A DNA stretch of 64,000 bases, from assembly GCA_900545025.1 (NCBI GenBank), contig UQXH01000006.1:1-64000 (forward strand), given 5' to 3'. Below, one piece after another: positions 33,701 through 42,761 of this stretch (positions are counted from its first letter, which is position 1; every line of letters starts with the position of its first letter). The DNA comes from an uncultured Phascolarctobacterium sp. (GTDB lineage Bacteria; Bacillota; Negativicutes; Acidaminococcales; Acidaminococcaceae). A program made the translations under genes and the position numbers. Below the pieces are notes generated by a model. That model was not told the origin of the DNA and did no database searches. It saw nothing but the letters and a program-made list of their open reading frames with translations.

Positions 33701-33763
33701 CTGCGTTATAAAAGTATGTGTTTTTCTCCGGTTTTAGATGCAGAAAGGAGTATTTTTTAGTTT

Positions 33764-35431
33764 ATGGGAAGAATTAACAGCAAATTCTTAGTCATTACGT
33801 TTTCCGTACTGATGCTGATATATTTTGTCATATTCCCGATGGGAGTGCTGCTTTATGACAGCATTATCTATAACGGCAGTATCAATTTTGAAAACTATCG
33901 TAATGTATACAGCCAGGATGTTAACTGGCGGGCTTTGACCAATACTATTAACTTGTCGTTGCTGGTAATGGTGGCCAGCGTTATCATCACTTTCCCGTTG
34001 GCGTGGCTGGTTGGACGTACCGATATGCCCGGTAAGAAGGCTTATCGTACACTCCTGGTTTCCAGCTATATGATTCCGCCCTATGTAGGTGCAATTGCCT
34101 GGGTACAGCTGCTTAACCCGAGTGTCGGCTATATGAATAATGTGTTCAAGTGGATGTTTGGCCTGCAGCAGGCTCCCTTCGATATTTATACTACCGGCGG
34201 CTTGGCGTGGGTATTAACATTATTTTATTCTCCCTTTGCCTTTATCACTATTTCCCGTGCAATGGAGAAAATGGATCCTACACTGGAAGAGGCTGCCAGG
34301 GTGTCCGGTGCTTCGCCGCTGCGTACCCTGCTTGACGTTACCCTGCCTTTGATGGCTCCCAGCATCTTTGCCGGCGGCCTCCTGGTATTTATTGCAGCCG
34401 GCAGCTGCTTCGGTATTCCTGCTATCGTGGGTATGCCCGGTAATATAGAGGTTATGACTACCCGTATTGTAACCTATATCTACATGGGCGACGTTGATGG
34501 TGTACGTGATGCTACTGCACTGGCTGCCTCGCTGATGTTTTTGGCGAACTTCCTGCTGTTCTTTATGACCTGGGTTGTAGGTCGTAAGGATTACACTACT
34601 ATCAGCGGTAAGAGTACCCGCCCCAATATTGTGGAACTGGGCAAATGGAAATGGCCTGCTTTCTGCGCCGTAGGTGCTTACAGCATGATTTCTGTAATTA
34701 TTCCTTTAGGCTCTATCGTCATTACCTCTCTGATTAAGAGTATGTCCAAACCGATTACTCTTTCCAACCTGGGTTTTGATGCCTGGATTCCTGTTATCAG
34801 CAGCTCTCAGTACATGGAAAGCATTTGGAACTCCGTTATTTATGCAGTTATTGCTGCTACTATCGGTACTTTACTTTCTCTGTTCGTTGCGTATCTGGCG
34901 GTTAAGACTCATGTTAAAGGACGCAGCATTCCTGACCTGCTGACTGTTATCGGCGGCAGTACTCCGAGTATCGTTATTGCTCTGGCATTGGTTGTTACTT
35001 TCTCCGGCAACTTCGGACTGAACCTGTATTCAACTATGTGGATACTGGTAGTCAGCTACCTGGTAAAATACATGACGATGTCCGTACGTACCATTGCTGC
35101 GTCCCTGAGCCAGGTACATATCTCTTTGGAAGAAGCGGCGCTTAATTCCGGTGCTAACTGGCTGAGATGCTGTAAGGACATTATTATGCCGCTCATTGCC
35201 CCGTCGATTATTGCCGGCTGGTTCCTAATCTTTATGCCGTCTTTCTACGAGCTGACCATGTCATTGCTGCTGTACGGCAGCGATACCAAGACTATCGGCG
35301 TATTGCTGTATGAGCTGCAGACCTATGCAGATACGCAGAACGCTTCTGTATTGTCAGTAATCATCTTGGCTATCGTATTGATTGGTAACCTGATCCTTAA
35401 TAAGCTGAGCAAGGGTAATGTTGGTATTTAA
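33764..35431 (+). CDS. ABC transporter permease, fused two-domain (FbpB type)
   Basis: The 555-residue inner-membrane protein contains two BPD_transp_1 permease halves with about six membrane segments each, so it works as an internal dimer. Each half carries an EAA loop that contacts the ATPase: EEAARVSGASPLRTLLDV (about residues 175-192) and EEAALNSGANWLRCCKDI (about 457-474). The start is the ATG at 33764; AAAGGAG is 13-14 bases upstream, an unusually long spacing, and an in-frame stop rules out an earlier start. Its partners are the flanking binding protein and ATPase. Confidence 0.92.
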   Translation: MGRINSKFLVITFSVLMLIYFVIFPMGVLLYDSIIYNGSINFENYRNVYSQDVNWRALTNTINLSLLVMVASVIITFPLAWLVGRTDMPGKKAYRTLLVSSYMIPPYVGAIAWVQLLNPSVGYMNNVFKWMFGLQQAPFDIYTTGGLAWVLTLFYSPFAFITISRAMEKMDPTLEEAARVSGASPLRTLLDVTLPLMAPSIFAGGLLVFIAAGSCFGIPAIVGMPGNIEVMTTRIVTYIYMGDVDGVRDATALAASLMFLANFLLFFMTWVVGRKDYTTISGKSTRPNIVELGKWKWPAFCAVGAYSMISVIIPLGSIVITSLIKSMSKPITLSNLGFDAWIPVISSSQYMESIWNSVIYAVIAATIGTLLSLFVAYLAVKTHVKGRSIPDLLTVIGGSTPSIVIALALVVTFSGNFGLNLYSTMWILVVSYLVKYMTMSVRTIAASLSQVHISLEEAALNSGANWLRCCKDIIMPLIAPSIIAGWFLIFMPSFYELTMSLLLYGSDTKTIGVLLYELQTYADTQNASVLSVIILAIVLIGNLILNKLSKGNVGI

Positions 35432-35447
35432 CGAAGGAGTGTAATCT

Positions 35448-36494
35448 ATGTCTGAAGTACGTATTGAACATGTTTATAAAAGATTTGGCAAAGTAACTGC
35501 TGTTAATGATTTTGACCTTGTAGTTAAGGATGGTGAGTTTGTTTCCATCCTTGGTCCTTCCGGCTGTGGCAAAACTACTACCCTGCGTATGATCGCAGGC
35601 TTTGAACGCGCTACGGAAGGCGAAATATATATTGGTGATGCCTGCGTAAGCTCTTCCGTACAGGGCAGCTTTACCCCGCCGGAAAAACGCGATATCGGCA
35701 TGGTGTTCCAATCATATGCGGTATGGCCGCATATGACGGTAGAAGAAAATGTAGCTTACCCGCTGAAGATTCAAAAAGTGCCTAAAGAAGAAAGAATGAA
35801 ACGTGTGCAGGAAATGCTGGAGCTGGTACATCTGGGCGAATATGGCAAACGCTATCCGCATCAGCTTTCCGGCGGTCAGCAGCAGCGTGTCGCTTTGGCG
35901 CGTGCGCTGGTAGCTCAGCCGGGATTGCTCTTACTGGACGAGCCTTTATCTAATCTGGATGCTAAGCTGCGTGAAAGCATGCGTTTTGAAATTCAATCAA
36001 TTCAGAAAAAGCTGGGTATTACCGTTGTCTATGTAACCCACGACCAGAGCGAGGCTATGGCCATGAGCGACCGCATCGTAGTTATGAGCAAGGGCGTCGT
36101 GCAGCAGATTGGTGCGCCGCATGAAATTTATACTACGCCTGCCAATAAGATGGTAGCCGACTTTATCGGCTTGGTTAACTTTATGGACGGTGAAGTTAAA
36201 GGGGACCGTGTATTTATTAAAGGCACGGATATTTCCTTCGCTAACTCTGCTAATGTCAGCGGCGAAGCAATTATTGCCGTGCGCCCCGAAAATATCAGCC
36301 TGTCTCTCAGCGGCGGTCTGATTAAAGGCATGCTGACACATCGTTTCTATCTGGGCGATTCTGTAGATTATCGCATCAAAGTTGGCGACCATGATGTGCG
36401 CGTTATTGAAAAAGGCGCCGACCTGCATAAATTTAAAGACGGCGATACTGTATATCTGGACTTTGAACGTGTTATGATTTTTGGACGTGACTAA
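35448..36494 (+). CDS. ABC transporter ATP-binding protein (FbpC/PotA type)
   Basis: The 348-residue ATPase energises the importer. It has Walker A GPSGCGKTTTLRMIAG (about residues 36-51), Q-loop in VFQSYAVWPHM, signature LSGGQQQRVALARAL (about 144-158), Walker B LLLLDEPLSNLDAK, and the H-loop in VTHDQSEAMAM. The C-terminal TOBE domain (about 245-348) is the usual regulatory and sugar/anion type. It starts 16 bases after the permease gene and ends the operon. Confidence 0.95.
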   Translation: MSEVRIEHVYKRFGKVTAVNDFDLVVKDGEFVSILGPSGCGKTTTLRMIAGFERATEGEIYIGDACVSSSVQGSFTPPEKRDIGMVFQSYAVWPHMTVEENVAYPLKIQKVPKEERMKRVQEMLELVHLGEYGKRYPHQLSGGQQQRVALARALVAQPGLLLLDEPLSNLDAKLRESMRFEIQSIQKKLGITVVYVTHDQSEAMAMSDRIVVMSKGVVQQIGAPHEIYTTPANKMVADFIGLVNFMDGEVKGDRVFIKGTDISFANSANVSGEAIIAVRPENISLSLSGGLIKGMLTHRFYLGDSVDYRIKVGDHDVRVIEKGADLHKFKDGDTVYLDFERVMIFGRD

Positions 36495-36502
36495 TAATAC
36501 GG

Positions 36503-36541
36503 AAAATCCGTAAAGGCTGATAAGTCTTTACGGATTTTTTG
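36503..36541 (+). terminator. Intrinsic terminator
   Basis: AAAATCCGTAAAG pairs with CTTTACGGATTTT around a loop of ten bases, followed by T residues. Confidence 0.85.
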
Positions 36542-36640
36542 TTTGTGAGAATAAAATTTATGCCCTGTTAGAATTTATAGCCTATGATAAACAACATTGC
36601 TGTATGTATGCTATAATGAAAGACAGAAAGGCGGAATACA

Positions 36641-37654
36641 ATGCATAGATTTCTTATAACAGTGCTCTTGTTTATCATCTTTTTAACTTCTGGCTGTCAA
36701 CAGCAACAGGAGCAGGCTGCTGAAATAACTGTTTGCAGCAGTATGGAAAGTAAGGCTACTGCTGTTTTGGCAGATGATTTTACGGCGAGGACAGGTATTA
36801 AGGTAAAGGTTGTACGTTTACCTGCTGGCTCTTTTGCTGAGCGTGCGGAATTTATCAGGAAGAATAATGTGGACTGCTGGCTGGGCGGTACGGTAGAAGA
36901 ATATTACCTTGCCAGTCAGCAGAATTTATTGCTGCCGTATCTTACCCAGGAAGCTTATAAGGTGCCGGCAGCCATGCGCAGTAAGGAAGGTTATTGGACA
37001 AGCCTGTATCTGGAGTATATTGCTTTTATCAGCAATAAGGAGAGGCTGCATGAACTGGGCCTGTATGCTCCCGATACCTGCACTGAACTTTTGAAACCAC
37101 AGCTGCGAGGTGAAATTGTTATCCCTGATTATATCTACGGCGGTGCCAGCTATGGACTTCTAACTTCTATCTGGCAGCTGCGCGGGCGTCAGCAGGCGTT
37201 GCAATATGCTGCTGAACTTAATAAACAGCAGGTTACTTATACCGATCATGTCAGTGATGCTGTAGATATGGTGTATTCCGGGCAGAAAACCGTTGCGGTC
37301 TTGCCGCTCAGATATGCGCTGAAGCTGGAAGAACGCTATAATCATCTTTTTGCTACGGTGGTAGAAGATGCTAACAGGAATCTGCTTACTGGCGCAGCGA
37401 TTATTAACGGCAGTAAGTGCCAGCAGGAGGCATGTCGCTTTGTGGATTACCTGATGAGTGATGCCAGTATGCAGGTACTGAATAATAACGGCTATCAATA
37501 TTTATGGCATGTAAAGGATTATCCGCACAATAATCTGCGTAAAGAATTGTTGGGCAATGTGCGGGTGCCGGTGGATGACCTGAGCTGGACGGCTGTGGAA
37601 AAGAATGAGATTATCAGGCAGTGGCTCAGCGCAGGTGCAGAGGAGGTATCGTGA
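36641..37654 (+). CDS. Solute-binding lipoprotein without cognate permease
   Basis: The 337-residue protein is a second extracellular binding protein, with a lipoprotein signal (FLTSGCQQQ, Cys at residue 19). The mature part EITVCSSMESKATAVLADDF and CWLGGTVEEYYLA place it in the same iron/anion class as the upstream AfuA-like protein. AAAGGCGG lies upstream of the ATG. No permease or ATPase gene is adjacent, so it may share the transporter at 33.8-36.5 kb. Its stop overlaps the start of the exported lyase gene (TGATG), tying the two functions together. Confidence 0.85.
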   Translation: MHRFLITVLLFIIFLTSGCQQQQEQAAEITVCSSMESKATAVLADDFTARTGIKVKVVRLPAGSFAERAEFIRKNNVDCWLGGTVEEYYLASQQNLLLPYLTQEAYKVPAAMRSKEGYWTSLYLEYIAFISNKERLHELGLYAPDTCTELLKPQLRGEIVIPDYIYGGASYGLLTSIWQLRGRQQALQYAAELNKQQVTYTDHVSDAVDMVYSGQKTVAVLPLRYALKLEERYNHLFATVVEDANRNLLTGAAIINGSKCQQEACRFVDYLMSDASMQVLNNNGYQYLWHVKDYPHNNLRKELLGNVRVPVDDLSWTAVEKNEIIRQWLSAGAEEVS

Positions 37655-39150
37655 TGAAGAAATTAAGTGTTTTGACCCTGCTTACTATGTTACTGGTACA
37701 TACGGCTACGGCTGTTGCTGCCGAAAAAGATAATTTTTATTGGCTGGGACAGATTAACAAGGCTACTGCAGTCATAAATACACAACAGGGACTGTTGACT
37801 AAAGAACAGGGACAAAGTTTTGCTGAAAGTATCGAGCAGGTACTGCAGGAAGGCGAGAACGGCGGTGCGCGTCCTAAACTGGTGATTACCTTTGAACCCT
37901 TGCTGATCAAGGCATATGGCAGCGAAGAAATCACCATGCTGCATGCAGGGCGCTCCAGTCAGGATATGCTGAGTACAGTGAATTTTGCTATGAGCCGTGA
38001 GCAGGCCCTGGAGCTTGCGGCAGCGTTGGATGCTATGCAGACGACCTTGCTGAAATTGGCCGCTGAACAGCAAGCGACTATTATTCCCAACTATACTAAC
38101 GGTGTGGCTGCGCAGCCTAACAGCTTGGGACACTACCTGCTGGGTTATGCTTATGCCTTTGGGCGTGATGCACAAAGGTTGCAGCAATACTATGCCAGAC
38201 TTAATCGGTCGCCGATGGGGGCTACCGTGCTGAACGGCACCGGCTGGCCGCTTGACCGTGAACGGATGGCAGGCTACCTTGGCTTTGACAGCATTGCTTA
38301 TAATACTTATGATGCAGGGCAGATCTATACTTCGGAAAATGCTGCTGATGCAGCGGCGGTAACGAATAATATTGCGCTGCATATCGGCAGCTTTATTGAA
38401 GAAATCATGCAGCAATATGCCCAGCCGCGACCGTGGATCATTCTGCGTGAGGGCGGCGGCAATACTTATGTTTCCAGCGCTATGCCGCAAAAGCGTAATC
38501 CCGGCATCTTAAATAATGCGAGAAGGGACGCTTCCATGCTGTTAGGCGACGGAACGACAGCGTTGTTCAGAGCTCATAATATTCCGGCAGGAATGCCGGA
38601 TGGCAGGACGGGCGCGGAAACATTGCTGAAAGATGCGACGCAGCTTGTACGTAATTTTGACCATATTTTGCAGGCTTTGGTTATTGATCCTGCACGCAGC
38701 CTGGAGGAATTAAATCTGGATTGGACCTGTTCGCAGGAGATTGCGGATGTAATGATGCGCAAATATCAGATTCCTTTCCGTACCGGCCATCATTTTGCGT
38801 CTGAAATAGTAACCTATGCCCGTACAAATAATATTCCTCCTTCAGATTTTTCCTATGAGGAAGCGCAGAAGATTTATTTGCAGCTGGCTGCTATGGATAA
38901 AAACTTGCCTGCTGCCTTGCCTTTGACGAAAGAGGAATTTAAGGCTGCCCTTGATCCTGCGGCTATTGTGGCCGCCAGGGCAGTAAAAGGCGGTCCGCAG
39001 CCAGAAGAAATGGCTAAGATGCTGCAGCAGTGCAATAAAGAACTGCAGCGTAATAAAACCTGGACAGATGCTGCTGTCAAACGGCAGCAGGAAGCAGAGA
39101 AAAAACTTAATCAAGATTTTGCTGCTTTGCTAAGAGAAGATACAAAATAA
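37654..39150 (+). CDS. Exported argininosuccinate-lyase/fumarase superfamily lyase
   Basis: The 498-residue protein belongs to the ASL/fumarase C superfamily of beta-eliminating lyases. It has HAGRSSQDMLSTVN (about residue 93), corresponding to the HTGRSRND region of ArgH, and the catalytic-loop signature SSAMPQKRNPGILNNARRD (about 279-297). Unusually it starts with a signal peptide (MKKLSVLTLLTMLLVHT, cleavage near AVAA), so it should work outside the cytoplasm. AGGAGG precedes the ATG at 37654. It is coupled to a binding lipoprotein. Since ArgH itself is cytoplasmic, a different substrate is likely, perhaps an aspartate-adduct or amino-polycarboxylate; this is speculation. Confidence 0.85.
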   Translation: MKKLSVLTLLTMLLVHTATAVAAEKDNFYWLGQINKATAVINTQQGLLTKEQGQSFAESIEQVLQEGENGGARPKLVITFEPLLIKAYGSEEITMLHAGRSSQDMLSTVNFAMSREQALELAAALDAMQTTLLKLAAEQQATIIPNYTNGVAAQPNSLGHYLLGYAYAFGRDAQRLQQYYARLNRSPMGATVLNGTGWPLDRERMAGYLGFDSIAYNTYDAGQIYTSENAADAAAVTNNIALHIGSFIEEIMQQYAQPRPWIILREGGGNTYVSSAMPQKRNPGILNNARRDASMLLGDGTTALFRAHNIPAGMPDGRTGAETLLKDATQLVRNFDHILQALVIDPARSLEELNLDWTCSQEIADVMMRKYQIPFRTGHHFASEIVTYARTNNIPPSDFSYEEAQKIYLQLAAMDKNLPAALPLTKEEFKAALDPAAIVAARAVKGGPQPEEMAKMLQQCNKELQRNKTWTDAAVKRQQEAEKKLNQDFAALLREDTK

Positions 39151-39187
39151 AAAAAGCTCTTCTGACTTTAGTCAGAAGAGCTTTTTG
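39151..39187. terminator. Bidirectional intrinsic terminator
   Basis: A perfect 17-base inverted repeat (39151-39167 with 39170-39186) separates convergent genes. Confidence 0.92.
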
Positions 39188-39188
39188 T

Positions 39189-39527
39189 TTAATCTACCTT
39201 ATGCTTAACATGGTCAAGGGCTTGGTCAAATAGTGTTAATACATGCTCATCATCCAAAGAGTAAATGACTTCTTTGCCGTCCTTGGTATATTTCACCAGG
39301 TTGGCGGAGCGCAGCAGGCGCAGCTGATGAGAAATAGCGGAATGAGTCATGTTGAGCGCTTCGGCGATACAGCTGACGCAGAGTTCTTGATGTGCTAAAA
39401 GGGCAAGGATACGGATGCGCGTAGGGTCGCTGAGTACTTTGAAGATGGCGGACATGGGCAGGATGTATTTTTCGTTTTCATGTCCAGGCAGTGGAAGGGT
39501 AGTATTGTGCTGATGCGAAGTGGTCAT
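39189..39527 (-). CDS. ArsR/SmtB-family metal-responsive repressor
   Basis: The 112-residue protein is a winged-helix dimer. Key parts are FKVLSDPTRIRILALLAHQ, ELCVSCIAEAL (the alpha-3 region with two Cys), the recognition helix MTHSAISHQLRLLRSA, and a C-terminal helix DEHVLTLFDQALDHVKHK whose Asp/His pattern resembles the alpha-5 zinc site of SmtB/CzrA. Zinc or cobalt sensing is therefore plausible. The ATG at 39527 has AGGTGA six bases upstream; the GTG at 39536 overlaps it. It is the last gene of an operon with thiW and a small membrane protein. Confidence 0.9.
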   Translation of the reverse strand: MTTSHQHNTTLPLPGHENEKYILPMSAIFKVLSDPTRIRILALLAHQELCVSCIAEALNMTHSAISHQLRLLRSANLVKYTKDGKEVIYSLDDEHVLTLFDQALDHVKHKVD

Positions 39528-39532
39528 GAGTT

Positions 39533-39826
39533 TCACCTGTTTTTAATATATGTTCTGTAGCCCTGTGAGAAAAAGTAAATAAGTATTGCGCAGTAGAAAA
39601 AGCCCCCGATAGGAGTGCGGGTGATAAACCAGGCAGGAAAGATAAAGAAGCTGACCAGCAAAAACAAAAGCTGGGGCAACGTAGTTATCAGTCCGCTCAA
39701 GCCTGAGGAGGTAAGGCGTTCCTTTATTTTCAGACAGGAAAGTACGCTGTAGCGAGAGGCAAAGATGCCGAAGCAGAAACCGCTCAGTGCATAGAGGATA
39801 TAATTTATCAGTGTGCTGATGTCCAT
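39533..39826 (-). CDS. Small membrane protein of unknown function
   Basis: The 97-residue protein has three hydrophobic segments (about residues 7-23, 47-63 and 71-88) separated by a basic loop (CLKIKERL). I do not recognise the family. It lies one base after the thiW stop and ends just before the ArsR-type gene, so all three are one operon. The upstream ribosome binding site is weak, suggesting translational coupling to thiW. Confidence 0.7.
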   Translation of the reverse strand: MDISTLINYILYALSGFCFGIFASRYSVLSCLKIKERLTSSGLSGLITTLPQLLFLLVSFFIFPAWFITRTPIGGFFYCAILIYFFSQGYRTYIKNR

Positions 39827-39827
39827 A

Positions 39828-40325
39828 TTATTTATCCGTTCTGCCGTTCAGACGGTTTTGTTTAAGAAGACCGCTTTTAATGAGCAGTCCGGCAATAATA
39901 CTGCCGCCAATGGTGCTCACAAGGAAAGGCGGGATGAAGAACCAGGCCGCAGCGTTGCTGCCGAGTACGAAAGAGGCAATCAGCCAGGCAGCGAAGCCTC
40001 CCAGCAAGCCGGTACCGATTATTTCTCCTGCCATTGCTGCTGCAATATTACGATAACGTACAAAAGCCAGTCCGGCAAGCAGCGCGCCTATCATACTGCC
40101 AGGAAATGCTAAGAGTGATCCTGTACCCATCATGTTGCGCAGGCAGGAAATGATGAAAGCGATAGCAGTGCTGTAGAAAGGACCCAGGATGACTGCGGCT
40201 AAGACATTTATAGCGTGCTGTACAGGAAAGCATCTGGAAACTCCGGCGGGGATATAGACCAAATGAGCGCTCAAAGTACCAATAGCGATCAGCAGCGCCG
40301 CTGTAGTAAGTTTACGTACCTGCAT
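39828..40325 (-). CDS. thiW: ECF transporter S component ThiW
   Basis: ThiW is the substrate-binding membrane subunit of an energy-coupling-factor importer for a thiamine precursor (hydroxyethylthiazole). The 165-residue protein has the typical YIPAGVSRCFPVQHAINVLA (about residues 25-44), FIISCLRNMMGTGSLLAFPG (about 59-78) and SMIGALLAGL, with five to six membrane segments. The ATG at 40325 has GAGGT six bases upstream. No TPP riboswitch is visible upstream, unlike many thi genes; instead an ArsR-type regulator is encoded downstream. Confidence 0.9.
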   Translation of the reverse strand: MQVRKLTTAALLIAIGTLSAHLVYIPAGVSRCFPVQHAINVLAAVILGPFYSTAIAFIISCLRNMMGTGSLLAFPGSMIGALLAGLAFVRYRNIAAAMAGEIIGTGLLGGFAAWLIASFVLGSNAAAWFFIPPFLVSTIGGSIIAGLLIKSGLLKQNRLNGRTDK

Positions 40326-40368
40326 GGACAGACCTCGTTTCATAATGGTAAAAGATAGTTTAACTTTT

Positions 40369-40397
40369 ATTATAAGCATTAGCTGGCAGGGGTGCAA
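40369..40397 (-). promoter_or_regulatory. Promoter of the thiW operon
   Basis: On the minus strand TTGCAC (40397-40392), a 17-base spacer and TATAAT (40374-40369). Confidence 0.8.
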
Positions 40398-40471
40398 TAA
40401 AAAATTGCAGGTGAAAAAGATTTTCTGTAGAATTTAAAAAGAAACACTTTTAATTTCGCGAGGTACAGGAT

Positions 40472-41614
40472 ATGCAGGCATTAGAAGGTATCAAGGTTAT
40501 AGATTTTTCCAAATGGCTTCCCGGGCAGTATTGCGGTATGCTCTTGGGTGATTATGGTGCGGAAGTTATCAAGATAGAGGATATTAAGGGGGACAGTACG
40601 AGAAACTTCTTCCCGGAGAAAGCCACAGGTATGAGCTATTGGCATCTGATGCTGAACAGGAATAAGCGGGGATTTGCTGTGGATATCCGTCAAAAGCAGG
40701 GACAGGAGATACTTTTAAAGCTCCTGCAGGATGCTGATGTATTTTTAGAGGGGTTCAGACCAGGTTATCTGGCGCGTTATGGTCTTGATTATGAAACAGT
40801 ATATGCAATTAATCCACGCTTAGTATATTGCTCTATTACCGGCTTTGGACAGCATTGTCATAAGCCTGCGCACGACCTTAATGTAGTAGGCCTGGCAGGG
40901 CTTAATTCTTTGGATGACACCGGAGGAGCCTGTGTACCGGAGGTACAGGTTTCGGCGATAGGCAGCGGTTTGAATGCCTTGAGCGCTGTCTGCATGGCAC
41001 TATTGGCACGTGAACGTACAGGCAGCGGCCAGTATCTTGATGTCAGCCTTTTTGCTACGGCGCTCAGTATGCAGGTAACAGGCATCAGCAGCCGTTGGGG
41101 CAGCGAAGAAACAGGAGCTGCTGAATTTGGCCGTACTGCGCATTATTACAATATTTATCGTACAAAAGATAATCGTTATCTGACGGTTGGAACTATTGAA
41201 CCTAAATTTTGGCAGCGTTTCTGCAGTTTGATTGGGTGTGAGGAGCTTACAGAAAGACAGTATGATTTTGCCCATGAGCAGGAAATGAAACAGATTATCG
41301 CTGATAAAATAGCAGAGCATACTCTGCAGGAATGGCTGCAGCTTATCGGTGATGAAGAATTTTGCGTAACACCGGTATGTACCCTGCAGGAGGCGCTGCA
41401 AAGCGAATTAACCCGGCGGCAGAAGCTGCTGCTGGCAGAAGACAGTGACCTTGGCAGACTGAGGTATATAGGCGCGCCGGTAAAATTTTCCGGGCAGCAG
41501 GCTTCGGTGCGTCGCCGTGCACCGTTATTAGGTGAACATACTAAAGAAATACTTACTGAACTTGGTTATAGTGAAAAAGAAATTGCCGTGCTTTTTAAAC
41601 AGCGGGTTATATAG
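40472..41614 (+). CDS. Class III CoA-transferase (CaiB/BaiF family)
   Basis: The 380-residue enzyme moves coenzyme A between carboxylic acids. The N-terminus VIDFSKWLPGQYCGMLLGDY and GAEVIKIE are family hallmarks, GFRPGYLARYGLDYE follows, and the catalytic Asp is in KPAHDLNVVGLAGL (about residue 134). GSGQYLDVSLF and RTKDNRYLTVG mark the second half. GAGGT is eight bases before the ATG. An alpha-methylacyl-CoA racemase activity is also possible for this family. The gene precedes an M48 peptidase gene by 12 bases. Confidence 0.9.
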   Translation: MQALEGIKVIDFSKWLPGQYCGMLLGDYGAEVIKIEDIKGDSTRNFFPEKATGMSYWHLMLNRNKRGFAVDIRQKQGQEILLKLLQDADVFLEGFRPGYLARYGLDYETVYAINPRLVYCSITGFGQHCHKPAHDLNVVGLAGLNSLDDTGGACVPEVQVSAIGSGLNALSAVCMALLARERTGSGQYLDVSLFATALSMQVTGISSRWGSEETGAAEFGRTAHYYNIYRTKDNRYLTVGTIEPKFWQRFCSLIGCEELTERQYDFAHEQEMKQIIADKIAEHTLQEWLQLIGDEEFCVTPVCTLQEALQSELTRRQKLLLAEDSDLGRLRYIGAPVKFSGQQASVRRRAPLLGEHTKEILTELGYSEKEIAVLFKQRVI

Positions 41615-41626
41615 TTGGGAGGCATC

Positions 41627-42697
41627 ATGAAAAAAATATTTTTAGCCGTATTATTCGTCTGCTGCCTGTTTTTAGGCTTTATACCGCCTACTGAAGCCGG
41701 TATTATCAGTCAGCAGCAGGAAATTGAGATGGGGCGTGAAACAGCCATGCAGTTGGAGGCGCAGTACGGGGTAGTACAGGATGCAGAGCTGCAGGCAAGA
41801 GTGAACAGGATAGGTCAGAAACTGGTAAGTGTCTGCGGGCGGCAGGATATTGAGTATTCCTTTAAGGTTTTGAACAGTAACGAGGTCAATGCCTTAGCTT
41901 GCCCGGGCGGCTTTATCTATGTGTTTAAAGGCTTGACGGACTATATGCCTACCGATGCGGAGCTGGCAGGAGTACTGGGTCATGAAATAGGGCACGTGGT
42001 GGAAAAGCATACGGTGCATCAGATAGAGAAACAGATGCTGACTACCCTCGTGCTGCTGGCAGTAACACGCGGAGAAGCGTTGGGATTGGTACAGATGGCA
42101 CAGCAGGCATTGTTTGCCGGGTACAGCCGTACAGATGAACGCGGTGCCGATAAAGAAGGCTTTTACAATACTGTTAAGGCAGGTTACAATCCTTACAGTA
42201 TGATTATCACATTAAATAAGCTGGATGATTTGGCTGCTCAGCAGGGTAATCCCGGCTATGGGCTTTTTTCCAGCCATCCCGAGCCGGAAGAACGTGTAAA
42301 ACGGGTGATGAAGCTTATTGATAAGCTGGATGTGCATCCTGATGTAGTTATTGAAGACGATGATCATGCCTATGTATGCGAAGGTGACTGGCGTTTTAAC
42401 ATCAGCCGCAGTATCGGCAGTAATAAGGCTAAATACCGCGCTTATCTATTGGCCGGTAATTTGTGGACGGTGCGGCAGCGGGGAACGGTGAATCCAGATT
42501 ATTTCGTTGTATATGACAACGGCAGTTATGCCCATATTTATTATGATGACATCCAGTTGCTGACAGTATATGCACAGGAGGCTGGGGCTTTCGGTACTGC
42601 CGGAAATTATGCAGCGGCTTGTACGGATTTGTTAAGACAGTGGGCGGCAGTTGCTAATACTAACGACGCTAATGCCAAAGCTAAAAAGAAAAAATAA
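41627..42697 (+). CDS. Exported M48-family metalloprotease
   Basis: The 356-residue protein has a signal peptide (residues 1-24, cleavage near TEA) and an M48 catalytic domain with the zinc motif HEIGH in VLGHEIGHVVEKH (about residues 118-130); the third ligand Glu is in RTDERGADKEG (about 179). Related proteins (BepA, LoiP) police outer-membrane proteins, which fits a diderm. A C-terminal domain of about 110 residues (from residue 245) has no motif I recognise. GGGAGG is just upstream of the ATG at 41627; the TTG at 41615 overlaps it. Confidence 0.9.
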   Translation: MKKIFLAVLFVCCLFLGFIPPTEAGIISQQQEIEMGRETAMQLEAQYGVVQDAELQARVNRIGQKLVSVCGRQDIEYSFKVLNSNEVNALACPGGFIYVFKGLTDYMPTDAELAGVLGHEIGHVVEKHTVHQIEKQMLTTLVLLAVTRGEALGLVQMAQQALFAGYSRTDERGADKEGFYNTVKAGYNPYSMIITLNKLDDLAAQQGNPGYGLFSSHPEPEERVKRVMKLIDKLDVHPDVVIEDDDHAYVCEGDWRFNISRSIGSNKAKYRAYLLAGNLWTVRQRGTVNPDYFVVYDNGSYAHIYYDDIQLLTVYAQEAGAFGTAGNYAAACTDLLRQWAAVANTNDANAKAKKKK

Positions 42698-42713
42698 ATA
42701 GAACTGTAAAATA

Positions 42714-42747
42714 AAAACTCCGTCATCTTTAAGATGACGGAGTTTTG
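42714..42747. terminator. Bidirectional intrinsic terminator
   Basis: A 16-base inverted repeat (42714-42729 with 42731-42746) lies between convergent genes. Confidence 0.88.
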
Positions 42748-42761
42748 TAGTTAAGGATTTA

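Noticed and set aside
40326..40440. TPP riboswitch upstream of thiW
   Set aside because: A GGGGTGC appears only on the opposite strand, and neither CTGAGA nor the ACCTGATCTGG-like box is present on the coding strand.
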